DNA from: Patagioenas fasciata
Taxonomy: Eukaryota; Chordata; Aves; Columbiformes; Columbidae
Assembly: GCF_037038585.1 (NCBI RefSeq)
Contig: NC_092525.1
Span: 26,190,367 to 26,254,366, forward strand
Direction: 5' to 3'
DNA length: 64,000 bases
Shown here one piece after another: positions 1 to 13,260 of this stretch. Each line of letters opens with the position of its first letter. Positions within the stretch are counted from its first letter, which is position 1. The notes under the pieces were generated by a model, which saw only the letters and a program-made list of their open reading frames with translations, was not told the origin of the DNA and searched no databases. Made by a program: the position numbers and the translations under genes.

Positions 1-465
1 CCCCCCAGTTTCTAACAAATTGCTGCTTTTGATTTCTCAGGCTTGATGGGCCACTGGCATTGGCAGGTGGTAGAATGACACAATGCAATATGATATGCCA
101 AAGTAGTTGGGCATCACTTGTCATCGTGTAGACAAGTGAGGCAGAGGAAATAAGAGAATACATGAGCCTTTCAAACATGCAGGCAAAAAAAATGACATTT
201 TCCATAGGATAGAAATCTTTTCCTGTAACTGCCTCCTTCCATCTTGTGCCCAGAGGAGTTCAGTTTCTTGTGCTATTTTATCTACACCATACTTGAGGTA
301 TTGTGAGTATGTGGAACATTTTACCTGTAATAAATATCTCCATGTGTAGTTTCACTTCTCTTAAGATTCTTGCTTGCTTTCTGAAGTGCAAATAAGAAGC
401 CATTAAAGGTAGTAAAGATATAGATAGTAATCTTTACTGTTATGGCCTATGCTAAATGCAAAGTA

Positions 466-501
466 TATAAGCATATACTTACATATAAGCATATATCTTA
501 C
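466..501. repeat. 18-bp near-perfect tandem duplication with overlapping hairpin
   Basis: Two adjacent 18-base units, tataagcatatacttaca and tataagcatatatcttac, make up this tract. The first overlaps a perfect 8-base inverted repeat at 461-480 (aagtatat, loop aagc, atatactt). The tract is A+T-rich and shows no coding relation. Confidence 0.8.
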
Positions 502-3500
502 CATGAAGAACTGCTCAGTTCACTGCGATTTCATAATGATTGCATGTTTTTTGACCACGCATGATTACTTGCTTTGTTTCAGGGAGAGGCATACCTCAAT
601 AATTTGTCAAGTTGTTCAAAAGCACAAATACTCATGCATGGATTTAAGGGAGAGCTGTCTATGAACATGTTCCTCAATATTTGATACCTCCTGGACAGCA
701 TGGTGACAAACAGTCAGTAAATTTCTTCCTCAGATTATCTGTTTTTTCCTGAAATTTGAGATCTACAAGAGCTTTATTAAATCCATTACAGGAGATTGGT
801 ACAAATAGGATGAGAAAGTTGAAAGAGCAGCCTGTGTTATTTCTTTACCTGCCTCTGAAGAGATGCAGTGTGCTCTTCCCCCTATGTGTGCAGCACACTT
901 GAGTGAAGAGGCAAATGCAAGTTCAGTAAATCCTGCAAATGAATAGCCCAGCTAATTTAGCTCACTTGGAAAGCTCACGATGGGTTCAAAGAGCTCTTCC
1001 TGCAGAGCTCCTCTTCTGCGTGCTCCTGAGACCTGCAGCAGAGGATCCATCCCCGGTTGTGGAGGAGGTTGTTGAGGAAAATATGGTTGTGGGGTTGAGA
1101 AGCGGGGGTGCTCCAGTTCAGAAGGGAAGTTTCCTCAAAATGTTTTGTGTGCTAAACAGATAAAAGTCCTAAGGATGGTTTTGACTGTGAGCTTCACAAA
1201 AGTCACTCCAAAAGGTGAAGTATCACTTTTTCTCCTGACTGCCTCACTTTTGGATTAAGTTTGGTGCTGGAGATTGATCAGGATCAATGCCTTCCAGATT
1301 GCCTCCGCTTTGCTAAAATGCAATATGGCTCCTTTATTTTGGAACTTCCTTTATCTGATGTAGGAACTTAATAATTTAAAGATCTGTCAGCAGGTATGTC
1401 TACTGCTACAGTTAATTTATAACAATTTTTGAACGAACCTAATTTGGAAGGAAAAAAATGTCACTTTTCCTTATTTTTCCTATAGTGTATTATCTCGTGT
1501 TTGAGCATAGTGAAAAATCACCAGCTGTTTGTTTTCCTTTTGATAAATTTTGCAGGTCCTCCTAACTTTCTCCAATCTTGACAGTTTTTAATAAATCTGT
1601 AGTATTTGCAAGTACTTCAACCCCATTTTAATTATAGTGCATATACAAAAGCCTAGTTATTCAGCCCAGGTTTGCTGTTTATTACATGCTGTCTCATCAC
1701 AGACAGAGGCAAGAATATTGCATTTTTGGTCACAGCAGGTTTGGATTGCAATTTTTTTTATGTTTGTGTGATTGTTTTGTGCTTGGGAATGGTGCTGATT
1801 TGGAGGGAGTGGTAAATGCAGTGCCCGCTGCCACTCCAGCTGCTCCATACTCACCAAGGCGTCCTCACCTAATCATGTATTTTTCTTTTATAAGTAATCT
1901 TTGCCAGAAGAAGCAGGTGTTAATTCCACGTATGGGGACAGCCATCATGCAGCAATATATGTATGTGTAAGAGCGAAACAATTTTGAAAGGATTTGTTTT
2001 GTTTGCATTTTAAAGTGAAGCGTGGTTACAAACAGTTTCCACAACACCCACGATGGGTCTTTGCAGCTGACTCTTTATGCTGATTGCATATTGGCCATGT
2101 TGGAGTTGCTTTAAAGCTTATTTAATACCAAACGTTAAGCCTTTGCTGGCAGTACTGGCAGGGAAGGAGGATTTGGGATGTGGAGGTCTCTAAGCAGCTT
2201 TGTTCCCTTGGCTCTGCTGTGGGTACACCGGAGGGCAGAGCCCCTGTGCCCCTGGCCCCGCCACACTGCTGTGCCCCTTCAAAGGAGGTGAAGCCTTTCC
2301 TTCCCCCGCAGCCCCTCAGCACTGCCAACTGGGAATTCAAAGGTGAGACCCATAGCTCTGGAAAACACTGCATCTTCCTCTCTGGATATTAATTTTAGAT
2401 GTGTTTTGGTAGCAAGTTTTCTGTGGTCCCCACGCTGACCTCATTAGGCAGCTGAGGAAACGAATATCTGTATCTACCCACATTTATGATGAGGATATGT
2501 AAGAGACAACGTTTCTATATATGCATATTATGCCTGCTGAAAATTAATGCTAAAAATAATCTCAAAGAATTATAAGCAAATGCAGAACTTCTAAGGTATT
2601 CTTGAAGTAAGCTATGAGTAAAGAGTTAGAAACCCCTGTGGCCCAGTAAGAAATGGATTTTGTGGTCTCTTTGTACTGTTAAAATTTCTTTTGGAAACGA
2701 ACTCCAAGTGTCTAAAATACCATAACATTTTACAAGTTTGCAGAAGATGAAAATGTTACCAGATGTTAAGTTCAAGGAGCAAGTTAACTACTGTTGTCAG
2801 ATGAAACAGCTTTTGCAGCTTGGTAACTTCTCCTTGCCTTCTCTCCCTCTCTCCCCCTGTCCCCTCAGCTGCTCCTGAACTGCCCGTCTCTTCTGCAAGT
2901 AAAACAGTATTTCACTCATACAGGTGAAGGGAGAAGTCTATATGTTGTATAGTGCATATAATTAAGGTGATGGTTGGTTGGATGACCAAAGTCTTTTATC
3001 AAACTGGATTATCAAACTAAACTGCTGTAGTTAAATATAGTTTACTATTAAATTTGTATTCAATAAGCAGAAGAGAAGTCACTAATAACTGACTTCAGTG
3101 TAGTGAAAATCTGGTAAGGGCACATGAAAAGGATTGGTAGTATCAGGCAGTCTCACCTTAGTGCTGCTACAATGCTATTTTTGCCGTAATGCCTTTTTTC
3201 ATAATATGATTCAAGTATATAAAAGGTTTATAGATTTGAAGCACATCAGAGGTCATTTCCTCCTGTAACTCACTAATCAGCTCTGGTACTTTCATGTATG
3301 CAGCAGGAACTTTCAGACAAAGGTAAGATTAGTAGCTAGCCAGACAAAGAGAAAAGGGAGGAAAATAATAGTAGTGGTGAGTACACGCATCAAGTAAGTG
3401 GGGCCCAATATTTTTTATGCCCTTTTTGATAGATTGCTTTGGATGCTTCTGGGCAGCATTTAATGCAGCGGTTTTTTTATCTCTGTCCCAGAAGGATTAT

Positions 3501-6500
3501 TCCAATGGTTCACCTTAGATTCTGCACAGAATATTACTTTGATACTGTAATAGCTTTGGAAATACTGTCCTTTGATGTCAAGAGCTGTATGGAACTGTTC
3601 TTTTGATTAAGAAACACTTACACTCTTGAAAAACCTAATAATAGATTAAAAAAAAAAGAAAAGAAAAAAATGATCATTGATTGTGCTTTATTAAACTAGA
3701 TCTGTGGGAGAGATGCAGAATGTGTGTGCATCTGTATCATGTCTTGATCTGTTATCTTTCTGTTGGAAACCCTCACAGTATGTCTGTCCCTGTCTTGAAT
3801 AGCCCAGGAGCCTGTTTCTTTTTTTCCCCTCTTCATTCTAGGACTCTCCCCTTGTGCCATTGAATGCTTACGGACTGAACAACCTGCCTGGCAGTCGGAT
3901 TATTATATCCCCCCTTTCCCTCTTCCTCAATTAATTGTTGAAGATTCATTGCATACAATTTCAGTTTAAAACCTAGCCTGGTCCATACCAGGTGAATGTC
4001 CTTTTACTAGCAAGGGGTATAATTGAACTAGTGGCCAACAATTTAACTTAATTCCCTCATTTGCAATCAGTGCCATTTCAGGGAGATAAATTGCATAGGA
4101 TCATGCAAAAGTGCTCAGCTGATGGTGTCTGCAGAGAGAGCTCAGTGTAAATGTCTGACACAGTTCAGGGCTTATAGGAAAATGCCCCCTACATTGCTGT
4201 GGCACATCTCCATGATGTACTATCAATAGAGCAGCTGTTTTTAGGTCAAAGTCACATCGCACAAGAGTTTAGGAGGTACTGAGTTAATTGCTAGTTGAAT
4301 GGGTGTTGGTATTTGCTCTGAAAACATAGATTAAAGCTCTCTTATGCTTAATAATAACATATTTACTGGGAGTTTACTTTTGCCCCAGATTTACTCCTGG
4401 AATGCACTGCTCTGTTTTTGCAAGTTAATCTCTTAACTACTTAGAGATAAGCTTTTAAGAAAACTTACTGATCCTATATTGGTGGGAAAGGGGGGAGACT
4501 GCTGCATTCTTCTGCAAGGAAAATCCTCTTTTTATTCTGTGCTATGCAAATGGGGTTTTGTTTGTGAGTTTCTTTTACTTTAAATCCAGAGTCACTACCT
4601 GAAAATGGTTGAGAAATAACTGGGTGGACATTTCAATTTTAGATGTAGGAACATACTGTACATTGAAGATTGCAATTTTGATCATTTCAACTAAGAAAAA
4701 AAGAGCTGTATGTAAATAAATATATGCTCAAGCCGACGAAGTGCTTCTCAGCAAACCAAAGTTGAGACGGAAAAAGTGCCAGTGGACATGGAGCAATATA
4801 TTGACCTGAGATACAGATTAGGAAAAAAAAAAAAGGATTTGGGGTTTGTCTGAGTACTACCAGAGCTGTGCCAGCTGGCAGCGGAGCTATAAGAATAGAG
4901 AGGACTAGTGAAATAATTGTATTTTCTGTCTCAAACTTTACATGCCTGTCAGAGTTTCAGCCATTCAGGCTAAAATGGAGGCTTTGCAGGCTGTTAGATC
5001 CCTGCTGCTTCATGAGGAAGGCTTTGGGTGAGAGGAGGAAAGCCTGAACATCGGTTCTCATCTAGCCAGGAGATGTGATTAGTTGACTCCTTCATCCTTT
5101 TCATGGGGCAAACCTCTCAGCTGGCCTTCGCCACTCCCTTCGAGGCCTTTGTGTCCAGCACAGACACCTCGCCAGGCTTGGAGCTGGATGGGCACCGTTC
5201 ACCCCAGTTTGGGAACTGTGGCGTAGGCTGAGTTCACGCTCTCCCTGGTCAGTGAGCATTAGGGATAATCAGAGGACTGAATGAAAAAGTGGTGTTTTCG
5301 AACACCCAACTTGCCCTAAGCAGTGTCTGGGGCTTCACTGAGCACCAGAGAGCAAAGCAGACATATATATGTTGAGAGTCTGTTCTCAGGCAACAGACAT
5401 AGCTTGATGATTATTTTTGCAAAGACTTGCCTTCTCTGAAGAGAGCAACTTTAGATTAGAAACTATGTAGTTTTTGTTCATGGTATGCTGTGCATACTAG
5501 ATTTTCAACTTGGTTTCAGTTTAGAGGGTAGTTTTTGAGAATAGTATAATACAGCAGATTATTTGAAGGGTGTTTCTTAGTCTGTTGATATTTTACTTTT
5601 ACAAGCATTGCTGATTGTTTACATGGCTTAAAGACTATCCTTTAAATCTTCAGATGAAAATTGCTTTTGCTCACAGCTGAGAAGAGAAAACAAAGCGAGA
5701 AGGGAAAAAAAATTATCAAGAACCTTTAGATATTAATCCTGACCTAAGAAACACGTAACATTAAAAAGAAGAATGAAGTGAAGGAGACCAGGAAAGGTAT
5801 AAGGCTTTTGAAAGACCAAATTAGTTTGAAGACTATCTCAAGCCACAAAGAATTACTCCAGTAGCCAGTATTGATACATATGATAGATGATCTCAAAACA
5901 CTCCCCAAGAAAAGAACCAGACACAAGGAAAATATATTTGTTTAGGAGACATTTAGCTGATAGCTTGCGAAAAATTGGAGGTAGCAACTGGTTTGCTACT
6001 TCATTCCTTTGGATTTTATCCATATAAAATGTCAGGGACTTAAGATTTGTAGGTCTGAGATCACCTGTATCCTCACAGTACTGGCATGTTTGCTTAGCCT
6101 TAAGTAAAGAAACTACTTTTTGCAGAAGTCATCATCTTGTGAAGAGTAGAGGCACAGCGTGTCTATTAATATTTACATGTGCTGTCAGGTGGGGATGGAA
6201 GCAGGTTGAGCTGGATCGGCTCTGTATTGGCTGCTCAGAAGTGGAAGAACATCACTGTGAAATGCTCCTGTCTCCAGGTTTATTGCAGTTTGATGTGCAA
6301 TACAACTTGTGACATTTTGCTGTTTGTGATGTGTCTTCCTGCTGCCCCTGCTCCTAAACCTGGATGTGAACTTCCAGCATTTAAGAAATGCCTGATATTA
6401 AGAATGTGATAGAAGGCCTGTCAGCAGCTTTTATTTCAGATATAAATTTATGCTCCATCCCTCTTCCTTTGGCTGGTCCTAAAGCTTATCTGTCAAAACC

Positions 6501-9500
6501 TACTGTCACATCAATATTAATGAACTTGCCAATTTGGAGGTATGTGTTTAATTGGTGTTTTTAATTGCTAAATGTTTTCTTCCTGCCAAAAGTGCATGTA
6601 TTGACAAGTATCAGCCCAAAGCTTCCAGCAAGGCAGAGATGAGTGAAGCAGAACTAGATCTGTGTCCGATGGCATGCACATTAACTGGGGTAAAGACACT
6701 GCCAGGAACCAAGTGTGCTGGGATGGGAGGAGCAAAGGACTTATCCTGATCCATGTGCCAAAATTAGCAAATGAAGTTTGATATTTTCTAGTATCTTGGC
6801 TGCGTAGCCTTCCTGCAAAACAAAGTACGGTGCCCTCTGAAGCACATCACTATTGGTAACACCCTCAAATCCCCCCCGCCCCACCCCACTTATTGCAAGG
6901 CACTAGTTGTGGTGTCTTATCTAACTTTATTTTCTATTTTCTCTGTGCACTCAGGATAACTCTTTTGTTCCATTTTCAGCCCACACGCTGACACAGCTCT
7001 CTCCCTCTCTCTCTTTCCCCTTACACTGTTGTTTAAGCATGCTGTAAACTTATTCATTCCCTAAAGGCAAGAGCAGCTATCTGAGCAACACTTTGTCAGC
7101 ATAATACATTTACAGAATGCATATTTATGAACCTTTGAGCCTTTATTGTTCCAGAGGGCAAATAAAAAACATGAAAAGTAGCAATATAGTGTTTCAAAGG
7201 TCCCTTAAGGAAAACAAAAGTAGTTGGAAATAAATTTAGGGGAAAAAAAGTTTTTTCTCCAAAAGAGAACCTTGAATTAGCACATACAAAATATGGGCTG
7301 GTTAAGACTACTCTTTTCTTCCAGCTATCCCACACTCTCCTAATCCAACTTTCAAGGAACTTTAAACTTGAAGAATGACTTTAAGCTTTTCAGAACAGAA
7401 TAAATGGCATAAATTAGACATATATAATAGTGAAGCAGAGATTTTTAAAGCAGTTTGTTTTGTGCAATCATAATAAAGTAAATGCAGTTTTCCAAGGAAG
7501 AGGGTTTCCATTTAAAGCTATAAGGTCAGTGTGGTATGTGCCACAAAATTCCTACAGATGAAAGGTAGCTGGAAGAAGCTGAAAAATCAATAAAATGCTC
7601 CAGTTGTTGCTATTTTAATTGACTCTAGATTCTTACTAACTTTACAGTGTATACCTTGACTTTTAAAATGAATAGGTTGCTACTCATTATTGCTTATAAT
7701 AAAATAGTGGTAGTTAGCCAGTGTTGGTGTTCTTAGACATGTCCATATGCTCAACTACAATTATAAAAGGTTATTGTAGCCACGTTCCTAGATTATGCAG
7801 CCTAAGAATTAAAACACGTAGAGTTGTCTCCCTGTGTGAACATTCTCATATTTTAAAATGAGAGATGTGAGTGTGACTGCCTGTAGCTTTCATCCAAAGT
7901 GAAAACTGGAGTGTGTGCCAAACAACAGAGCTCACAGAAGCTCAACTTAACCAAAATTTGAAGTCCTAAAAAAAAAAGAAATAGCTCTAGCTAGTAAGAG
8001 AAAATAGATTAAAGTTCCAAATGGTCAAAAAATAAAACAAATGCAGATTTTAAGCTCTTCTGCAGTAGCAGAGCTATAGGGATTTGTACATATTCCTTCT
8101 GGCATAAGAGTTTGTAATTGTGCTTTCTACTGTAAAGACTAGAAAAACACACACAATAGGAAACTCAACTGGAATCCATCTCTGTTACTTCTTTTGGCCC
8201 AAATTAGGGAAGGAGACCCATGGAGCTCCCTGTGGAATGATGCAGAACCCTGCTGAGAACACAATCGAGCCCTGGATAGAGCTGGAAACTGCAGTCCCTC
8301 TGCCATAAGGTACTGTGTGATCTGTGTGAAGGGATGGGGGCTGAGAGGGAAGGGTTGTTGCCTGGATCTGTCACAATTTCATGAGTGGATACTTTCTTCC
8401 AAGAGAGGTGGTGGATGTGTGGGCATAGCGCCTGTCCTGGGTGCTCACAGCAACTTTTTAAAAGCCTGGATGGCTCAAATAGATGAGAGGGGCCCTACTA
8501 CGTTTGTCTGATGTGCGTTTTCTGTGAGCATGAACTCTGATCTAGGGAGTTTCTGTTACAATAATGGCACATCAGAAAAAAAGGTGAGGTAGGTCCCATG
8601 TCGAAATTCAGCATTGCACAGAGGAGACAACTTTAACTTTTCTGTATGTGTTTAGTTATTTTCAGTAATAAAAACTGCAGCTGACTTCACAAATCATTCT
8701 GGTGCCTCCAAAGCTGTATTAGCCATTATTCACAATTTACAGATTTTCTTCTCTTCTTTCCTTAAGAATAACTTGGTTCTGCTTTAAGTCCTGGACATTG
8801 AGAAACCCAGAGCAAGTTTGCCTCTGAATATAATTTTCCAGTGAATTGTGGTAATCATTTTTTAAACATGAGAACAGCTTGAAATGTTATGATCACTCAG
8901 GAGTAACTGCATGGGTAAACCCTTACCTACCACAGTGTGATGACTTTAAAAAGAAAGAACAAAAAAAAAAGTGTAGTTATGTTTCATTGATTTCTCACAT
9001 TTTAGGTGTTGCTGACAATGTTACTTTGCAGCAAGACATCTGAAGCATCAAATGATTATTTTAAAAACACAAAAGAAGCCTAAATTAACCTCTTTCCAGT
9101 TCTGCAAACACGTTTGCCTCTGGTGCATTGCTTATGGCATGGGGAGGATTCACACTGCCGGGACTGGGCAGGCTTCTCCCAGCCCTGCACCATTGTGTAA
9201 AGGACAATGTCTTTTAAGGATGTGTAACCTCATTTATAAAAAGACTTTAAGCAAATGCTTAGTATCCAAAGTGCCACTTTTCTTTTTCATTTTAACCAGC
9301 TCAGAAAGCCAAGGCATGGTGTTGGTGCCCCAGCCCATTCCTGTCCTGTCAGCAAAGCAGGTCCTGCACCCGCCCCTGCAGAGCAGCCCTTGAGCTGTGC
9401 AGGCAGTGCTGGTGCCCACGGCTTGTGCAGGCTGGATCTCTAAATGTTTGAGTGGAAATAACTACACGTACAGAATTTGTTGTAGAGTACAAACTTAAAT

Positions 9501-10800
9501 TTAGGAAAGCAGAATGGATGGTAAGCCAAGGGAGCCAGGAGGTGCGGTGGGAGGAAGGGTATCAGGGATACTGTGTCAGTTCTCATGTTATCTGTATGGA
9601 GCATCACAATATAGAGACTATGATTAAGCCACTCTGCAGCACCGCGGTCCTCATCGGGCACCCCTCCCATGGGTTGGGGGCCTGGGTACCATGTCCAAAA
9701 TGGGCTGAGCAGCATCTGCTGTCCCTGAACTCTGCGTGGGGAAGCTCTGCCAGAGAAGGCAGCAATGGGAATAGGGAACACCCTCAGTAGACCTCTACCT
9801 GACCAAGACGTTATCAACCATCAGTGTCACAAACATGGCTGAGCCTCAGTGGGGCTATGTGACACAGACAGGAATCTCAAGTGAGGTGAACACCCAGCTC
9901 CTGTTGTCACCCAGACTCTCATAGACCCTTTAAAAAAAGCCCAAACAGAAAACCTCAAGCCTGTAGCCACTGTGCTTTAATTAAGTGCAGTACTGGGAGC
10001 TCTGCTTTTCACTCCCGTTCTTGCTGCTGTTCATACAAAACAGGACTGTGTCTGTTTTTAGCAAAAGAGGATGCTCTTAGAGAAGAAATGCTGTGAACAT
10101 ACAAAATTTCCTACTAACATGAAAACCATCCAAAGTCATAAAGATTATTAAATAAAAATAACAGAGAAAACCCAGTTTTCTGTTTCCTAGCTTTCTAAAC
10201 AGCTTTTCAAAGCTTGTTTCACCAATGTGAAATCAAGCATAGATTATTTACATTCTTGACTCATTGTGAGAGTGATATGTGAGAAGATCCACAAGTTAAA
10301 AAAAACATACATGACTACAGTGTCATCTTTAAATTCTCTATACATAACAAAAGTGGCAGGATGCAAATACGAGGCATTCTAGATCAAAGCAGTAAACATA
10401 TGAAGATATTATTAACCACAAAATATACAGTGAGTGATATTAATGATAAATATTTTAACTCCAGTGAAAGGAAAAATCTATAGGAATCTTTCTATTTCAG
10501 TAGGAGTTGTAGAGTGTGGTTTCAGAGTTCCAGATTATACGCAGTTTTATTATAATTGGTGGTCTCTGATACTGAAAAAATGGAAATAAAACATTTTACA
10601 TTATTTCTAGGTACTAAAGAAATGACAAGATTATCATCTTTGTTTTGATCATTTCCTTTTTGTAAGAGAATGGCAAAAGTATTGGAAAAGGGCCATATTG
10701 TCATTACAAATCAGAATTGTACTGGCTTCTTTTAGTATAATTAAATTTGCTGTCCTAGGACCTTTTCTTAAGTATTGTTATGTATTGTTTAAACAAGACT

Positions 10801-10880
10801 GTTTTTTGTTTTGTTTTGCTTTTTGTGTATGTGGGTTTGGTGTGGTGGTGGTGGTATTGTTGTTGTTGTTTTAGGGGGGT
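10801..10880. repeat. G/T-rich simple repeat
   Basis: A T-rich stretch with tttg-type variants passes into short TGG and TTG trinucleotide runs and ends at a run of six G (10874-10879). It is low complexity and non-coding. Confidence 0.85.
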
Positions 10881-12419
10881 ATGTTTCTGTCTTTTTCCTG
10901 GTCAGATTTTTCTTAAATATCTTGAATCTTAAAGATCTTCAATGTTGTACTGGAAAATGAGTCCTGTCTGAGGGTCAGGTCCAAGCAATTTGGGCCAAAA
11001 AGCAAAAACTGGGTTGGGACAAGGCAAGGAACCTAATATTGGGTTTAAAGGCATCTACATTATGACTATATTTAAAAACATGTATCATTATTATATCCAA
11101 GTTGATAATTTGATATTTTGGAGAAAAGCTTCTTAGACCTCTCTGACATGATTGCTTATAAAATTTTGGTCATGCTGTGAACATGCGCCTAAGTTTGTTC
11201 CTAGTCCCAGTGTCTGAGGCTTGAAAGCTGCCCACAGCTCAGTGTTTTGCCTCAAGTCTGCTGTTACCTGTGGCTCACAGTGGTCTTCCCGCTTCTATTT
11301 CTGACTGTATGAGTAAGCTAAAAACTTGACCTTTCAAATAGGTGTTTCCTTTGTCCAGCCCCTGCCAAAAAGTCATCTTACCTTTTAAAAAGGTAAAGTT
11401 TCTCGCTGTTCATAATTGGTCTGAGCATTAGAGGCTCTGCTGCAAAAACAATGAATTGAGAGACTGATATGAGAGTTAGGCCAAGTCCTTTCACTGCCTG
11501 CTTGTGCATGAGTAAGTCGAAATAATCTTTGTGAATTCTATGTTTCTATCTGGCAGAGAGAGTTGAGTTTCTGAGATGTGATGCCCCCAGTTGGTGCTCT
11601 TCAGACTGGTAACTGCTATGTTGCCTGTTTATTTAGGGCCTCTCAGAAGAACTGAGATCTGGATTTGCTGGAGACTGCATGCCAAATTAAAGGGGGGAAA
11701 ATAAGAAAATAGATTAAAGTTTATTTCAAAGATGCTTATTTGAAAGATGCCATGCGGCCCTTGTTTTTGCTGAGGACATGGTAGTATAAGATAGTAAGAG
11801 CCTAAGGTTTTAATGATATTATGCACCTAGGACAGTAAAGAGTCCGTAAAAGTGTGTCCAGCCCTATAAAATAATTTCCCTAGTGAAGCTGGTACCAAGA
11901 TAAATGACAGCCTCAAGTGCTTGTCAGCTCTGTGGGCTCAGTCCTCTGGAGTGCAGCTGGAACCTCCACACCAGGAGGCTGATTATTGCCAATAGTCTCT
12001 GCTGTGCATCTGCTTTTTCTGTTGTTCCCTTCCTCACCCCCAGTTAGGTCAGTGGCTGCCTTTTAGTCTCCTTCCTTCTCTGTTTCTCATTTGCGTGCCA
12101 TAGGGATACATATTGAATGAACTGAGGAAAAGTAAGAAAGAAAATCAGCAATCCCTACTAATACCCCCAGAGTATCACCAACAGGTTATATTACTTCTGT
12201 GTTAGGAGATTTTAGGGAGTTATTGTTGACCAGCTGCTCTTACATACCATTTTTTTAAGTTGGATTAAAAGTAAATATGAAGATTAATGTTCACTGGTTT
12301 TGTTTTGGGGAGGGTTAACGCATTCAGCCTCTTAAGAGCAGAATGAGTTTGGTTAGAGGGTAGAAAGCCTTTTGTTGCAAGATTGCCATGAGTAGGTCAG
12401 TAATACCACCCATAGGCTA

Positions 12420-13260
12420 AACCAGAAGCATTGTGCTACTTGCTTAATAATTAAATGAACTCCTCATTTCAGTCGCAGTATCTAACTAAGATAAATCCAG
12501 CGAGCCACCAGCTGTGTACTTGCTCGCAGAAAGTTACTGCTATGATGTTGCACTGAATTTCTCCCAGTCATCCCAGTCTTATTAATGCCTCAGTATGGCA
12601 TAAAGCTTCATTCATTATTCATAATAATCCAGTCAGAGGGCACTCTGAGACCTGATAAATTCTCACCTAAATGACAAGAGCTGACAGGGCCTAGGGTTTT
12701 ATAGCCTTTCTCTTGCCATAGCAAGGTGCTGTGGGCAAAGGTCCAGAATGATCCTCTACTAATGACCAGTATGATATATGAGCAGCTGCTGATTTTCTGA
12801 CATGAAGTCTACTCTGCTGAGCATCCAACCCGCCAGCTGTGAGTAGTGGATGAATATCTGACAGGCGATATACTTCAATAACAGGTCACAAAAAACATCT
12901 GTCTCAGATAGGAGGGAATAAAAGGGTTAATCCTGTGCTGGAGCACTGCAACATCAACAACAACAAAAATATCCTGGGGGGGATAGGGGGGTGGAAATGA
13001 TCAAAAAATCAGAAGTCTGTAAATTCTGGCCATGCTAATGTGGAAATGAGAATACGATTCCTACTTCTGAAAACTCTTCCATTCTGGCACCCAGAGGGTT
13101 GAATAATCGTGACTTTAGAAGCCTGTAAATTGCTTTATAAAAATCAGTAATAATCTGCTGAAGGATATTAATTGCACTTTTTCATGAAGGGAAAAAGCTT
13201 CATAATATTTTATTGGTTTTTAATGGGCTCTTTGATACCACAGGAGGTAAGTGAAAAGCC
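12420..13260. other. Candidate conserved non-coding block
   Basis: This is a repeat-poor stretch apart from one G-rich run at 12976-12994. It is rich in homeodomain-type cores (taattaaat near 12450, cattaatg- and ttattcataat-type words near 12580-12630, gatattaattgc near 13165) and contains no ORF of note. Such texture is common in vertebrate developmental enhancers in gene deserts. There is no direct evidence of conservation in a single sequence. Confidence 0.2.

Larger units (their letters stand above)
1..12400. other. Intergenic; no gene recognised
   Basis: Short ORFs lie on both strands, the longest 9440-9817 on minus (125 codons), with no recognisable domain and low-complexity or shadow character. 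Base composition is A+T-rich with slightly G+C-richer patches near 2200-2340 and 9140-9430. Apart from the small repeats listed, the sequence is unique. The block at about 4060-4330 has the balanced, repeat-free look of conserved non-coding DNA, but that cannot be tested here. Confidence 0.6.

Noticed and set aside
12976-12994. G-rich run as a G-quadruplex
   Set aside because: Only two long G runs (7 and 6) plus a GG occur, so a stable three-layer quadruplex is not clearly possible.
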